In this document: positions 37,540 to 49,760 of the stretch, in pieces
Layout: the number at the start of each line of letters is the position of its first letter
How positions within the stretch are numbered: position 1 is the first letter of the stretch
Assembly (NCBI RefSeq): GCF_030272615.1
Contig: NC_081412.1
Coordinates: 665,988,352-666,048,351 of the forward strand
Length of the DNA stretch: 60,000 bases
DNA from: Cryptomeria japonica
Lineage: Eukaryota; Streptophyta; Pinopsida; Cupressales; Cupressaceae
Direction of reading: 5' to 3'
Position numbers and translations under genes: made by a program
Notes under the pieces: model-generated
The model's input: the letters and a program-made list of their open reading frames with translations, nothing else
What the model was told of the DNA's origin: nothing
The model's database searches: none

Positions 37540-38214
37540 GCATTTTGCTGGTTTGTGACATAGTTCTTTAAGTACCCTTCCAACCATTTATTAACTATCT
37601 TTGTTTGCCCATCAATCTAGGGGTAGTAACTTGTGATTGGAGTGAGATCCGTTCCTGCTAGTCAAAACAATTCTTGCCAGATTTGGCTAAGGAAGCAACT
37701 ATCTCGATCACTAATGATGTTCTTAGGTAGACCATGCAATCAAAATATTTCCTTGAAAAATACCTCTTACCACTTGTAGTGCTCTATATTCGGTGGATAT
37801 TGCAAAGAAATGACCATATTTGGTTAAACGGTCTACTACAATATAGATGCAGTCTTTGCCTTGGACTTTGGGTAATCTAGTGATAAAGTCCATTGAAATA
37901 CTTTCCCACTTTTGGTTAGGAATAGGTAATGGTTGTAGGAGACCCGCTGGATGATTTTGTTCAGTCTTGTTCTTTTGACAAGTTATACATTCTTGGGCAT
38001 ATTTCAAGACATCTTTCTTGAGGCCTTTCCATGAGTACCTTTCTTGTATTTGTTTGTAGGTTTTGTAATAGCCTTGATGAACTGCCAAGGGATTGTTATG
38101 ATACTCTTTGACTTTTTCCTTTACTCTAGAGTTGGCCACAAGGAAGATTTTGTCCTTGTAAAAAATTATTTCTTCCACTACCTTGTATTCATCACTGGGA
38201 GCCCTTCTTTCCAA
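36857..38214 (-). pseudogene. Gypsy-2 integrase
   Basis: 38214-37723 carries the zinc-binding part (H-x-G-YYKTYKQIQ ... CITCQKNK) and the catalytic core start (WESISMDFITRLPKVQGKD, then VVDRLTKYGHF). 37583-37233, and its duplicate 37216-36857, carry the core end (WIKWLHLGEYCYNTTHHMSI) and LRLQPYK. The first catalytic Asp (MDF) is visible. The middle part with the second Asp is decayed around 37600-37730. Confidence 0.7.
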
Positions 38215-38302
38215 TATTTCATTGGCTAGGGGATCCTTTGCATATTTTGCTATGATGTCATATTTCCAATCCTCAGTGAGACTAGATGTTATTCAAATAG
38301 GA

Positions 38303-39514
38303 CTACATGGACAAAGCATTAGCCACTACATTGTTTGTTCCCTTGACATATTCTATATCAAAATCATAGGCCTGAATTTTGCTTACCCATTTTTGTTGGC
38401 GGTCATTGAGATCTTTTTGATTCAAGAAAAACCTTAAACTGTTATGGTCTGTTTTGACATTGAACTTTCCACAAACTGAGTATTGTCTGAATTTGGCCAA
38501 GGCATGCATGATGGCCAACATTTCTTTATCATAGATAGAGTAATGTTTTTCTGCTTCTATCAATTTGTGACTTTCGAACGCTATAGGATGTTTCTTTTGC
38601 ATGAGGATTGCCCCAATTTCTTCACTCGAGGCATCACATTGTAATTCAAAGGGTTGTGAAAAGTCAGGAATGACTAATACTGGACAAGAGCTCATTTCCT
38701 CTTTTAGCTTTTCAAAGGCTGCTTTTGATATTTCACTCCACACAAAGGCACTCTTTTTGGTTAAGTTTGTGAGAGTAGTGGCTATCTTGGAAAACCCTTT
38801 TACAAATCTCCTATAATAACTGCACAATCCCACAAAGCCTCTTAATTGGGTTAGATTCTTGGGTCTTGGCCATTTTGTAATAGCTTTAATTTTTTAATTG
38901 TCAACACTAACTCCTACTTTAATTTTGTGCCCTAAGTAAAGGATTTTTTCTAGGCCAAATTCACACTTTGAAGCCTTTTCAAACAGGGATTTTGCCTCTA
39001 GGATACTCAAGACTTCCTCAATATGTTGGAGATGTTCCTCCCATGTCTTGTTGTAGATGAGGATATCATCAAAGAATATGAGCAATACATCTTCTTCCCT
39101 CATTCAAATTTGATGATAGCCTGAACATAAATCAATTTTTGAGAAATATCTAGCACCATGAAGTTCATCAATCAATTCGTCTATCCTTGGTATAGGATAA
39201 CGATTTTTAATTGTTTTCTTATTTAGAGATCTATAGTCAATACACATCCTCATGGTTCCATCTTTCTTTTTGACCAAAACAATTGAGGATGCTAAAGGAC
39301 TAGTGTTAGGCTGAATATGCAACTTGTGGAGATGTCTGTAGGGGGTAGTGATCATTGGTTGTGCTCCCGCTTCTAACTCAATAGCGTGCTCAAACCCTCT
39401 CGTGGGAGAAATTCCAGGTGGAATGTCTTCAAAAACCTTCTTATGTCTTCTCAAGATAGGTTGAATTTCTATATTGGTTGCTTGACCTTGGGGAGAGGAC
39501 CTATTGAGGATCAT
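38303..39514 (-). pseudogene. Gypsy-2 reverse transcriptase and RNase H, internally deleted
   Basis: 39514-39104 has RT motifs 1-2 ([20 protein letters not shown], then [21 protein letters not shown]). A stop follows where Arg is expected. 39103-38894 starts MREEDVLL and jumps straight to IFFDDILIYNK. The usual block of about 50 residues between REED and the catalytic FxDD (motif with MPFGLTNAP) is missing. 38833-38303 has the RT thumb and RNase H (SYYRRFVKGFS, CDASSEEIGAILMQ, KTDHNSLRFFL). The palm deletion makes the enzyme inactive. Confidence 0.75.
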
Positions 39515-39719
39515 GCACTGTGCAATCCATTCAGCTTGGCTATGCCTAAATATTCTTTACATCCTTTTAAGGTAACTTCTTGCCCATTGTGTTGAAATCA
39601 GATTTCTAAGTTTGGATTGTCCATGGTGAAGCATCCCAAGGAGTGAATCCAAGGCATTCCCAATATTACATCATTCTCTAATGTAAATACATAGAAATTC
39701 CCTTTGATGGTGTGATCTC

Positions 39720-40301
39720 CTATCTTGATCTCCAATTGGGGAATGATTTCGTACATTGTGTGATAGAACTTTTAAAATTCTGGGCTTCTAACTTTCTTTT
39801 GGAGACTAGATTCTTGTTAGTAAAATTGTGGGAAGCTCCACTATCTACTAGAGCAATCAGTTTTTGTCCCTTGAGGGTGCCCTCGATTCTAAAGGGTCTA
39901 TGTTCAGGGGTTTGAGAAATGATTGCCAAGGTTCCATGCTCATCATCGTTGAATCTTGCACTTTTGCTAGGAGTTCCATTTGTTCCTTCATTGGAAGTTG
40001 CCTCTATGTTATGCATTTGACCTCCCTTGCAATGGTGACCTGGTCCCCACGGTCCTTTGCATTTAAAGCATATGTTCTTTTTCCTTAATTCATCTTTTTG
40101 TCTAAGGGCATCCTTTGCCTGGTAGGTATGTCCTTTTTCCCACTTTTCTTGGCAGAAGAAACATGTTTTCTTCTTATCTCCCTTATATTTTTCATCTTTA
40201 GAATGTGTTTTTGATGAAAAGTTTTTGGGTTTTTTCCTCGAGGGGTTAGTTTCAAATTTCATGGTCTTTTGGATAGCCTCCTCCAAATTTGGGGGCTGCA
40301 T
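39720..40301 (-). pseudogene. Gypsy-2 Gag zinc finger and protease
   Basis: The - strand open stretch contains CFKCKGPWGPGHHC, a Gypsy-type CCHC finger, followed by the aspartic protease start (LIALVDSGASHNF). Gag binds element RNA and the protease cuts the polyprotein. A second cysteine-rich motif (CFFCQEKW) precedes it. The stretch ends in a stop at 39720 soon after the protease, where RT linker sequence would follow. Confidence 0.7.
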
Positions 40302-40420
40302 GGCACTTACTATGCTTCAAATGGATTCTTTCAACCCTTTCACAAAAAGGTATCTGAATCTTTCTTGAAAAACTTTCGGTACCATGACAGCCAATTTTTG
40401 GAAGTTGGCGGCAAATTCTT

Positions 40421-41178
40421 CTATTGACCCTTTTTCTTTTTCTGTGTTAACTCCTTAAAGTACCATTGTGGATGCTTTTGGTCAAATCCCTTAATGAGTT
40501 TTTGTGTGAACTCATCATAAGTGGATATGTGTTGATGGTCTTGGGTAACAAGACCATGGTGCCACCATTTGTGGCCTGTCCCTATTAAATGTAGAACCCC
40601 AAACTCGATTGCATTCTCCTCTGTCACAAGGCTTAAAGACAAGTGCCTAACTTTTGTACCCATGAGCGTGCTGAAAATTTTCCCGACCCATTGAAGCTAG
40701 GTAGTGTTATTTTGCTAATTCTTTCTTTAAGGTTTTTATCAGATTGTTTCTTCCATTTTATATGAGCGTTGGCTTTCATTGTGGCATCACAATAATCTTT
40801 GAAAGATACATGTCTTCTTAATTTGGGATCCATTCTTGAGTAAATTTTTAGGAGTTCATCCACATTATTTGGAGGTGGAGCATTTTCTTCTTCTCCTTCT
40901 CTCTCATGGATTTCACTAGGTAGGAATGAAGGCCTTGTTGGTCTGGAATTATTTGTTTGGTTGTTATTTTCTGAATGGTTGGAATGAACTTCCCTTCCAT
41001 TGTTTGGGTTGGGCCTAGAGTGATTATTACTTATGGTTTGAAGAGTTTGCATGAGTAGTTGGTTTGTTTTCTGATTTTGTTCTATGAGAGCTTGGGTTGT
41101 TTGGGCTGTTTGCTCCATGAAAGCCCTTAATTCCTTGCTTAGCTGTTCACTCATTTTGTTTCCCCCTCTTGACATCAA
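40421..41178 (-). pseudogene. Gypsy-2 Gag, N-terminal part
   Basis: From ATG near 41178 the reading MSRGGNKMSEQLSKELRAFM, with a glutamine/asparagine-rich linker, leads to SKITLPSFNGSGKFSARSWV. A frameshift near 40650 joins to ENAIEFGVLHLIGTGHKWWH and YDEFTQKLIKGFD. This is the capsid-like Retrotrans_gag domain pattern. The frameshift and the gap to the zinc finger show decay. The upstream leader has no recognisable primer site. Confidence 0.65.
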
Positions 41179-42055
41179 CTATATTTCACAGGATGACAGG
41201 TGTGTAGGGGAAAAAGTGAGACTGAGCAAACAAGCCTTAATCCCACTCTCATGTACACACTGTGGAATACGAAAGAGCCTAGGGAGGTAACACACTTTGG
41301 CTACTTCTTATGAGGAAGAAAGAGCCAAGGATTATCTCTTAGGGTTTCTATTCCTTTGTTGCAGATGAGAGGAAGAAGTGATGCAAAGTGCAGATTTGAA
41401 TGATTTAACCAAGTATGCATAAACAACCCTAATCTGAGAATACAGAACTAAGAACAATTGATATGTTGCTGGAAAGTACAGATTAGGAGGCAAATTCAAA
41501 GGTGTACTTGTGCCAAAAATCTGAGCCAAAATGTCTGGGACCGGAGTGCTGCACCCTTGTCCTGATTCTACAAACTGGAAGCTGTACCTGACAGACTGGA
41601 ATCTGAGGGTTCTGAACTGTTGTCTTGTGAAATTATGCTGAAAACTAGGAGGACCAGGGCGCCATGCCCCTGTCCTAGGGGTTTTTGCTGAGATCTGAGC
41701 CTTGGAACTTGCAGCGACGCTCGGATCCCGAATCTGCACTTGTAGCTGAAAATAGGGTTTTGGGTGGCTATATAGGGTTTTGCCTTAGTCAAACCCCTGT
41801 TTACGTGATTTCCACCTCAACAAATAGCCGATTTGTACAGTAAAATAGTGTGTAAGAACCTTGTGTGTGTGCAAGATCCTAGGATGAGAGTAAACAATCT
41901 AGAGCAAACCCTAAAGAGTAAACCCTAATTGCTTGTAATTGACAAAGTAAATGCCCTAAATCAATGATGCGAAGTTTTACCTTCAAGGCTTCATAAACTA
42001 GATGGAAGATAAGGAGATGAAGGAAATTTAGAATCACTCACTTCATGTTCAAGCA
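41179..42055 (-). other. Gypsy leader or foreign LTR of uncertain ownership
   Basis: On the - strand it contains CCCTATATAGCC near 41770 (TATA-like) and a 'gacaggggcatggcgccctggtc' type palindrome at about 41655-41685. It leads towards the Gypsy-2 gag, yet it does not match the Gypsy-2 LTR at 35015-36452. Either it is a long leader, or a deletion fused another LTR here. The left boundary of unit C was also not found in this stretch. Confidence 0.3.
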
Positions 42056-43680
42056 TTCACAAGCGAACTTTATGAGTTGCCTTCTTGGAGCGAACTTCAT
42101 GACTTGCCTTCTTGGAGCGAATTTCATCAATGAGCATACATAAGCAAGCCTACATGAGCGAAGTTGAATGAGGAATGAAGGATGATCGCCTTGAATGGAC
42201 TCAATGCCAAGTGAACTTCATAACTTCATGTTTTGGAGCGAACTTCATGATTTCACCCCTTGGAGCGAACTTGAACTTCATGAGTTGGACTTTAGGAGCA
42301 AAATTCATGAATAAAGAGATTGGGCTGATTTACATCTTCAAGTCTTCATGAGTAAAGCTGGGAATAAAGGAATGAAGCAAATTAGAGAACATCAACTTCA
42401 TGAATTCAACCTTTGGAGCGAATTTCCTACTTCATGACTTTGCATATTGGAGCGAAATTCACAACTTCATGAGTTGCCTTCCAAGAGTGAAATTTTGCAA
42501 CTTCATGACTTTGCACTTTGGAGCGAAATTCATATTTCATGAGTTGGGTTTTGCAAGTGAACTTCATGATCTCACAAGTTGGAGTGAATTTTACACAACA
42601 TGAACTTCATGAGTTGAAGTATTGGAGCGAACTTCAGGTTTGAAGGGTCTGGAGTGAATTTCACATTTGAGACAACTTCATGAGTTGAAGTATTGGAGCG
42701 AACTTCGGGTTGGAGAGTTTTGGAACAGATTTCATGACAAGCAAGCTCAACAAAGCAAAGTGATTGAGATAAGACTTCATGTGCACACTCCTTAGAGTGA
42801 AATTTTGCAACTTCATGAGTTGCCACTTTGGAGCGATTTTGCAACTTCATGAGTTGCCATCTTGGAGCGAATTTCATGTTTGGGACATTTGGAGCGAAGT
42901 TCATACAAATCTACTTCATGAGTTGATGATTGGGAGCGAATTCCATTCAAATGAACTTCATGAATCAATAAAATGGAGCAAACTTTATACAAAATGCACT
43001 TCATGAATTAATAAAATGGAGCAAACTTTATACAAAATGCACTTCATGAATTAGAGGTTGAGGGCGAATTTCATGATTTGAGAAAATGGAGCGAATTCCC
43101 TATGAAGGTAAACTTCATGAATCCAAGGTTTGGAGCGAACTTCAGGAGTTTAGGATTTGGAGTGGATTTCTACAAAGTTGAACTTCACAACTTAGAAGCC
43201 ACCTAGAACAATCTTCATCTTCAAACATACGTAAGCGAATCTTCACTTCATGTTCAAACCTACATGAACAAATGTCAACTTCATGAATTAGCATGAATGA
43301 GCGAATTTCACAAACTCAACAACATGAGAAAACTTCATGAATTCAAGGAGGAGAGTGAACTTTACCTTCTAACATATAAAAGTGAACTTCATGTTTTGAG
43401 CTTCAAGGGTAAATTTCAGGTGTAAAAGTTACGAAGTGAATTCTACTTCACGTGTTCCTAATTGAGGGTGAATTTGCAAGATTGACTACAAGATCACTAC
43501 ATTGAAAGAGATTTGATGATTGGAAAGAATTATTTTGAGTTGAAAGGATGAAAACTCAAAGATCACTTCATGAGAAACAAGGCGAACTTCATGAGCAGGG
43601 GCTTAGGAGTAGACTTCAAGAGCTCCTCTTCACGAGCAAAAAGCAACTTCAAGTGTCCCTTTATGAGGGCGAATTCTCTT
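42056..43680 (+). repeat. Minisatellite of unit C, 27-34 bp unit
   Basis: More than 25 copies of 'ttggagcgaacttcatgagttgc' and variants occur. The first steps are 27, 27, 41 and later 27, 33 and 34 bp. It occupies the same place, upstream of the TATA box, as the palindrome arrays of units A and B, but its sequence is different. Short - and + strand open frames here are an effect of the repeat. Confidence 0.85.
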
Positions 43681-43885
43681 TTTTCCCTAAATTAAACCTA
43701 TATATCAAGTGTATTTAATACTTGCTTGTTTGTTTTGTAGGAAATAAAGAAAGAAATAAGGAGAGAGACAATGGTGACATCGGAAGCTCGTCAATACTTC
43801 AAAACTAAGATTTATACCTTGCACTTCCATGATCAAGGCATTCGAGAAGCAGATAGTTTCAGAAGAGTTAATCAAAGTTTGCTTC

Positions 43886-43916
<31 letters not shown>

Positions 43917-45166
43917 ATTGAGCAACTGGATAATGTTGAGTATCAAGAGATGTCTCTCGAACATCTCTTCATGATGATGAATCAAATCAAGTCTACAAAG
44001 TGCAAGTTGGAGGTCACGTTCCAGTCATCATCCCAGTCACTATCTCTACTAATCAGGGAACGTCTACCTTAGCATGTCTTGATTCAGTGAACCAAGCTCA
44101 CCCATGGATGCGCAAACTCCTATGTACCTACCCTTGATATCTATTGGTCCACACTCATGGAATGTAATTTTCTCATTGGCTAAGGAGAGTTTGTTGTAAC
44201 AAACCCTAATTAGGGTTTTATTTGTAAAATCTTGGCCATTGATGGAGATTCAATCCTGATCATTCATTGTAAATGAGCTCTCTATAAAAGCTCAAACTCT
44301 TCATTTGTAAATGTTAATAGCAAATAGTTAGCTAATAGTGAGTAGAATAGAATAATAGAAGAATGGCAATTAGAATAAAAGTTAGATTAGGAGAAGGCAA
44401 GGATTGTTGCCAAATCTTGTTGTAGAAAACATTTGATTTCATTGAAGTTATGGTGAATTTGATTCGTTACTTCAACAATTCGCATGGTCTTTGCTTCTCA
44501 ATTTGCTTTCATGTAATTGAGTGGAGGAATTTGTTGAATGTATTCATGTGGAATCCGCCTAATCCATACCACTAGCCTCTTTCTATTGGTAAGTGTGCGT
44601 TGTGTGGTCATCTGGAATGATATGAGCTTAACTTCGAATCATTCTACACTAATTGCTTATGCATTAACTTGAATGGTGATCAATGTTTGATGGTATTGAT
44701 TCAAACATCCTTGAAACGTCCTTAGAAGATTGCACTGAGCTTGTGTCAAATTGTTCAGTTTGATGGTGAGACCTCGTTTAGTAGGATTCCATCTAATCAT
44801 TCACTCATCCTCCTGCATTCTTAGGATTAGAATAGACTCTCTTAACCCTTCATCCTTTTGCCATTTTTGTTTAAACTCTAGGTAGTTTAGGACAAAGAGC
44901 ATCACCATATAGCAACATCAGATGATCGAGTTCTAGCAAATCAAGCATTCAGGCATTTGAATGTAAGTCTTCTCGTGATTCCAGCATAATCACGTCAAAC
45001 CAATGAGCTTATCCACACGCAGTGACCCTACATTCATGAACCTTGGAGTCTTCTTGAGTGATCCTTAAGCTAATCTTCAACATCTGAGAGATTTTGTTCA
45101 AGAGAGGATAAGATACTTTTTGGTATTTTATTTTGTGTTCGCATGTGCATAAAAAACACATCAACA
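43681..45166 (+). mobile_element. Unit C (relative of A and B), right part
   Basis: The stretch matches units A and B from 'agatagtttcagaagagttaa' through the TATA box (44283-44290) to the end 'aaaaaacacatcaaca'. It is followed by CTCTT. To its right, Gypsy-3 gag is cut in mid-frame, so C inserted there. Its left end was not identified, and what lies left is Gypsy-2 sequence rather than the rest of Gypsy-3 gag, so a deletion is likely. Confidence 0.65.
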
Positions 45167-45621
45167 CTCTTCTCATCCTTTCTGACCGAGTGTAATTACA
45201 CCAAGTCAATGTTGACCCCTTCAACTTAGTCTTGGCTAGCTTCACCTTTTGGTCCTCCGAGACCTCCTTGAAATCAAAGTAGTTATCAAGGGCATCTATC
45301 CAATCTAGTACCTCCTCATCATCCATCTTGCCACCGTACGTTGGCAAGTCTAATTTCATGTCAGAATGGTCTCCTTTGACAGCCTTGAGCACCGTCAGAA
45401 ACTTTTTTTTCTTCCGGCCCCAACTGTTCCTCTTGGGGTACATTTTGGGGAGCTTCATCGCCCCCCTCACCTACTTCTTGCTCCGAGTCACTATCCACAT
45501 TAGCAACCCCAGTTCTCCTCAAAGCTGCTTCCAGTGCTACTATCCTGACCAACATACCATCTTGGTTCTCCTTGACTGACCTCACCTCTTTTGTGAGGAC
45601 TGCACTTCCTTTTGGAGGCAT
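45167..45621 (-). pseudogene. Gypsy-3 Gag, N-terminal part, cut by unit C
   Basis: From 45621 on the - strand: MPPKGSAVLTKEVRSVKENQ ... ALEAALR, then, after a shift, DLPTYGGKMDDEEVLDWIDA, NYFDFKEVSEDQKVKLA and LKGSTLTWCNY. This is the Retrotrans_gag domain start of a Gypsy element. It ends at 45167, the right border of unit C. No further Gypsy-3 coding sequence is found on the other side. Confidence 0.7.
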
Positions 45622-45696
45622 CTTGCCCTTCTCCTTCTATGCAATCACTATTTCCACTCAAACTTCACACACACAAAACTCCCAATCAGAATCTAA

Positions 45697-45708
45697 GCTC
45701 TGATACCA
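45697..45708 (-). other. Gypsy-3 primer binding site (tRNA-Met type)
   Basis: The - strand reads TGGTATCAGAGC, two bases inside the LTR that starts at 45711. It confirms the - orientation and the LTR border. Confidence 0.85.
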
Positions 45709-45710
45709 CT

Positions 45711-46675
45711 TGATGCAAGACAAGGTCGGAGTATTGGTCGTATTGTTGTTAAAACTCTAGTTACCCTAGCTAATCAGGTCACCGTGTGAAAACTGTTATA
45801 AATAGAATCTTCACAACGAATTAGAAACTCAAATCACCGAAAAATGGAAGGTAATTCAATCCTCTATCCGTACATATGACTGTCCAATCAATTTGAATCC
45901 ATACAACACCATTCATGTGCAGAAAACAGAGTAATTGCAGAAAAATGAGCTTCCAATTAGTTGCCAATGATTTCAAATCAGATTTCAGAAATTCAAATTT
46001 TCAAAATTCACATAGCATCCCCCCTTTCCAACCATTGTGTATACAATTTATACCAAATTTTGCACTTTCCTGCGGTCACAACAAACTGTTGGGCTGCATG
46101 ACTGTTCGACTCCCAAATTTTGAAAAATCAAATTCAAACACTAACATCGGAATAACAATCCCGAACTGACAAATCAATGCTGGAAACCGACATCAGAATA
46201 ACAATCCCGAACTGAGGTCTTGATCACCCATCGGTAATACAGGCAGAGTAACCATTTTATGCAATTCCGATAGAGTAAACTTACCTTGATGTCCCTATTT
46301 CGACATAGCTATACCGAACAAGGCATTTGGATGTCTTCGGCATAGCCATCAATAGTCGGCTAAACAGTATTTTCCAATCCCGATAGAGTAAACTATCCCG
46401 ATGACACTTTATCGTGTTAACTATCCCAATGACAACTTTGACAACTTTTTTCAACAATGACACTTTATCGGGTTAACTATCCCGATGACAACATCGACAA
46501 CTTTTTACAAACTTGCAAATGATGACTCCAGATTTGACATTCCCACCTAATAACATGAAATGACATTACAAATGGTCTCACTAGACCTTATTGAATCAAA
46601 ATGACATGACCACTAACTCCTAAGACTCAAACACCTAATGGACATGGAAACTAGACTCTAGGTGCTCCTGCACCA
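45711..46675 (-). mobile_element. Gypsy-3 5' LTR
   Basis: It runs from TGATGCAA to CTCCTGCACCA, the same ends as the solo LTR at 21901-23058. It contains several CCCGAT and ATCGGG words (46370-46490) that can pair. The next bases, TATTG (46676-46680), continue directly into sequence matching unit L1 at about 10437, so Gypsy-3 had inserted into unit L2. Confidence 0.75.
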
Positions 46676-47695
46676 TATTGCCACGTTTTGAAGAATGAGA
46701 ATCGCCTTCTTTCCACATTGCAAAACACGTCTTGCATGTTCTCCATTAATGAGTGTTTGAAGTCAAGCATACCTCTCCTTCTAAACCGTTTTTGGTGGAA
46801 GGGTTTAAGGATAAAACCGATTTGGTTTGCTGGTTGCAATCATAACGTGGTGGCTTCCTTATCTATTTAAAGAGCATTTCGGTTTCTTCTAAGTCTATTT
46901 GCTTTGATCTAGGGCATTCTTCAAGCAAGGTATGTGATTTTCAGTTTTGTTTGTGTTTTTCTATTTTGCTTATGCTTTGTATATATCTTGTTCTTGCTTG
47001 AATTCGGGTTTGTGAGAGTTCTTCCCATTTTGCCCAAATCTTGAATGCAATTTTGAGATTGTAATGTTTTTTCTCCTTTGTATTATGTCCATCTACTTGC
47101 ATTCAGGTTTTTAAAATCCGATTGCAAGTAAGTTGAGAAGTTGGTTTTTCCCCTTTGGTTGAAAAGACTTAACACTCTTTTGCCAAACGTGCAAAATAAA
47201 AAAGTTGTTTTAAAAGCCTACCCATTCAAAATTGGGTTTTATAAACCTGATTACAAGTAAGGTTTTTCCCATTTCACATGTGGTCAAAATGAGATTATTC
47301 TTCCTAATTTCATTCATAGTCATTCATGGTTACTATTCTTGGTCATAAAATTCATTTTCCCTCATGTCAAAACCCCATTTTTACCATTTATCGCACATTC
47401 ACTCATTTTTCCCATTTCAAGTCTACTTGTAGTCGGGATTTAAAAATCCGATTACAGTTATGTCTTTCCACAAGTTTTTCCCTTTTTCATTCTTGCAATA
47501 CGTCTCCCAAGATCCGAAATTGGTCAAAAGCTCAATCTTTAAAACCTCTCGTCTATCCATCCTTCCATCTTCAAAAGCTTTAGGGTTAGAGTTGAGTTTG
47601 TCCCCTTTCAAGAAGATCATATGGCTCTTTCAATGGATCGTGATGTTGTATTAACACTTCTGGATTTTCATCACAGCGTTACAAGTTCTTGCTGA

Positions 47696-49212
47696 ATGAC
47701 TGATTTGCCAGCATCGTCTTCCCAAAAGAAGATGAAGTACAAATACGACAAGTATCAGAATGAGATTTCTCCTTCTCAAGTCTCTTCTTCATTGGATGAG
47801 ATTAAGGATATAGAGATTGGGCACGTGGATATGTCAGACTTTCTCAAGAGGGTTAAAAATCTCGTGGATCATAGCATGCAACGCTTGTTGGATAGTCATC
47901 TCCATTTGCTTCTTCCTTCCTAGTGGCTGCCCTAGAGCCGGAATTTGTTCTTGCTTGTGCCGCTCACTTTGATCAGGAAACCAAAACTATTAGGGATGAT
48001 GAGGGTGAGGTAGTTATCCATCTTGATGCTGAAACTATTGAAAAGATTTTCATAATACCCATAGCTCCTGATTATGTAGAAATTTCAAAGGAAAGTGCAA
48101 CATAATACTACATGAAGAGGGAGAAGGAATGTAAGCATCATATCAACAAGTGGATTCAGGAACCTAGAACTTGTCTTACCCAGTGGGCTAAGTTGTTTCG
48201 CTGTGATTTCAAAGAGGAGATTGGTGATACAATTACCCTTTTGAGCAGAATCATGGGTTTAGAGCATTCAAATGTCTTTGAACCATGGATGTACTAGTTC
48301 ATCGTATTCATCAGGCAGTCTCAGCACATCTTTTGGGGTGAAATCATTAGTGATGCTTTGTGTGAGCAGCTTGCCAGAGTTCTCACCACTTTGACGTTCT
48401 ACATGAACTCATACTTGGTGTATATAGCAGCATCACTCAAACACTTTCTTGGTCTTTCTACCAAGGCTGATCTCTCGCTCGTGCCTGTGTGCGATTACTA
48501 TGATCAATTGCTATTGAGATCTAGCAGATTGCATTACAGGAGAGTCCAAGATGCTTTCTATGGCCACTACATGTGTCTACTTGACAAAATTTTGAAGAAC
48601 ATAAGAGTGTCAAATGCTGCATGGGAGAAAGTAAATGAGTATGGGTGTCTTTTTCTTCAATTCCCAACATTTACTTATTTGATAGTTGGATGCTATAGTG
48701 GGTAGCCATTCATGCTTCCAAGATATCCAACTGACAAAATCATTCTTATGGAATTGGGAAGACAACTCATGGCAGTTCATGCACAACAATCAGTTTGACA
48801 TAAGGCTGGGATGGGGATATCTTCTAATAACCCATTGTAGATTGGTCTATGCTCTCTCATGACATCCACGAAGGCCAAAGCAATGGAGACTAAGATGCAG
48901 GAGATCAAACTCAAAAGGTTCAAACCAAGAGCAGATTTTGATTACAGAGGCATGAAAGAAAGGATTAAAAGATCCTTTATCCATGTGCATCACATAGAGG
49001 ACATCTGGATTGATCTTCGCACAGAAGAGGAGATCCGTAGGATGGACTATTGCAAGCTCACTCTTGAGCAAATTGTTGATTTGAATCTTGCTAGCATTCT
49101 TGAAGGAATGGTTGATGATGGGAATGTACTTGATTCCGAGTATGTTGAAAAAAGAGTCAATGAAGCACCACTTCCATCGATGGTCACAGAAGGAATGCAC
49201 TTCCATTCTTGA
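47696..49212 (+). pseudogene. Unit L2 protein, N-terminal half, unrecognised family
   Basis: From ATG at 47696 (MTDLPASSSQKKMKYKYDKY) the reading shifts once near 47921. It then stays in one frame to 49212, broken by about six stops, for roughly 430 codons. Features are an acidic start (EPEFVLACAAHFDQETKTI), then LTQWAKLFRCDFKEEIGD, a hydrophobic segment (LTTLTFYMNSYLVYIAASL) and a charged tail (KERIKRSFIHVHHIEDIWID). The layout vaguely recalls plant transposon-associated proteins, but I cannot assign it. The copia element inserted just after its end. Confidence 0.5.
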
Positions 49213-49250
49213 TAGATTTCAGCCTTGTTAATACATTATAGCTTCGGTAA

Positions 49251-49301
49251 GATAAATGATTGAATGAGAGATAAATGAAGTCTCTCATTCAATCATTTAT
49301 C
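49251..49301. repeat. Perfect 21-bp inverted repeat at the LTR start (5' copy)
   Basis: Arms 49251-49271 and 49281-49301 are exact reverse complements around the 9-bp loop 'taaatgaag'. The same structure is intact at 54584-54634 in the 3' LTR. Confidence 0.95.
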
Positions 49302-49464
49302 CTATTGTTAAACTATGAGGAAAAACTTCAAGCTATTGTTCCTTCATTTGATGATCATTCTTCTTTGTATATGTTCAATCTACTTAGTTCGATCAATGCT
49401 TAAACTATCGATAATCATATCATAGCACAAAATACCAATTAAATCGGTTTACATTATAACTGAG

Positions 49465-49760
49465 ATCACCGATTATTATCGGGCTAACCTATGTATTCCG
49501 ATTTATATCGGTTGATCTATTTAACAATGAAGAACAATGGTTATCAGGATTAACCGATTGTTATTGGGTGTCAACTTAAGCATACACCGATCGGTATCGG
49601 ATGATTAATTAAGCAAACACCGATTGGTATCAGATGATTAATTAAGCAAACACCGATTGGTATCGGGTAGCATGTTAAGTATACCCCGATTGGTATCGGG
49701 TAGCAAGTTAAGTATACACTGATTAATATCGGGCTGTTAATTAAAGTATACCCCGATTGG
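49465..49760. repeat. About 37-bp LTR minisatellite with CCGAT...ATCGG hairpins
   Basis: Units read 'caccgattggtatcgggtagcatgttaagtata' and variants. Each carries CCGAT and ATCGG four bases apart, so each unit can fold alone. The 3' LTR has the same array at 54795-55070. Confidence 0.85.

Noticed and set aside
41332-41739. A 135-codon open frame on the - strand
   Set aside because: It follows a TATA-like box and lies in LTR or leader-like sequence. The translation has no domain and looks like chance opening of non-coding DNA.
42400-43004. Several open frames on both strands in unit C
   Set aside because: They are produced by the 27-bp (nine-codon) minisatellite, which keeps frames open by periodicity.
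43890-43916. (atc)n run
   Set aside because: A simple microsatellite; it needs no special explanation.
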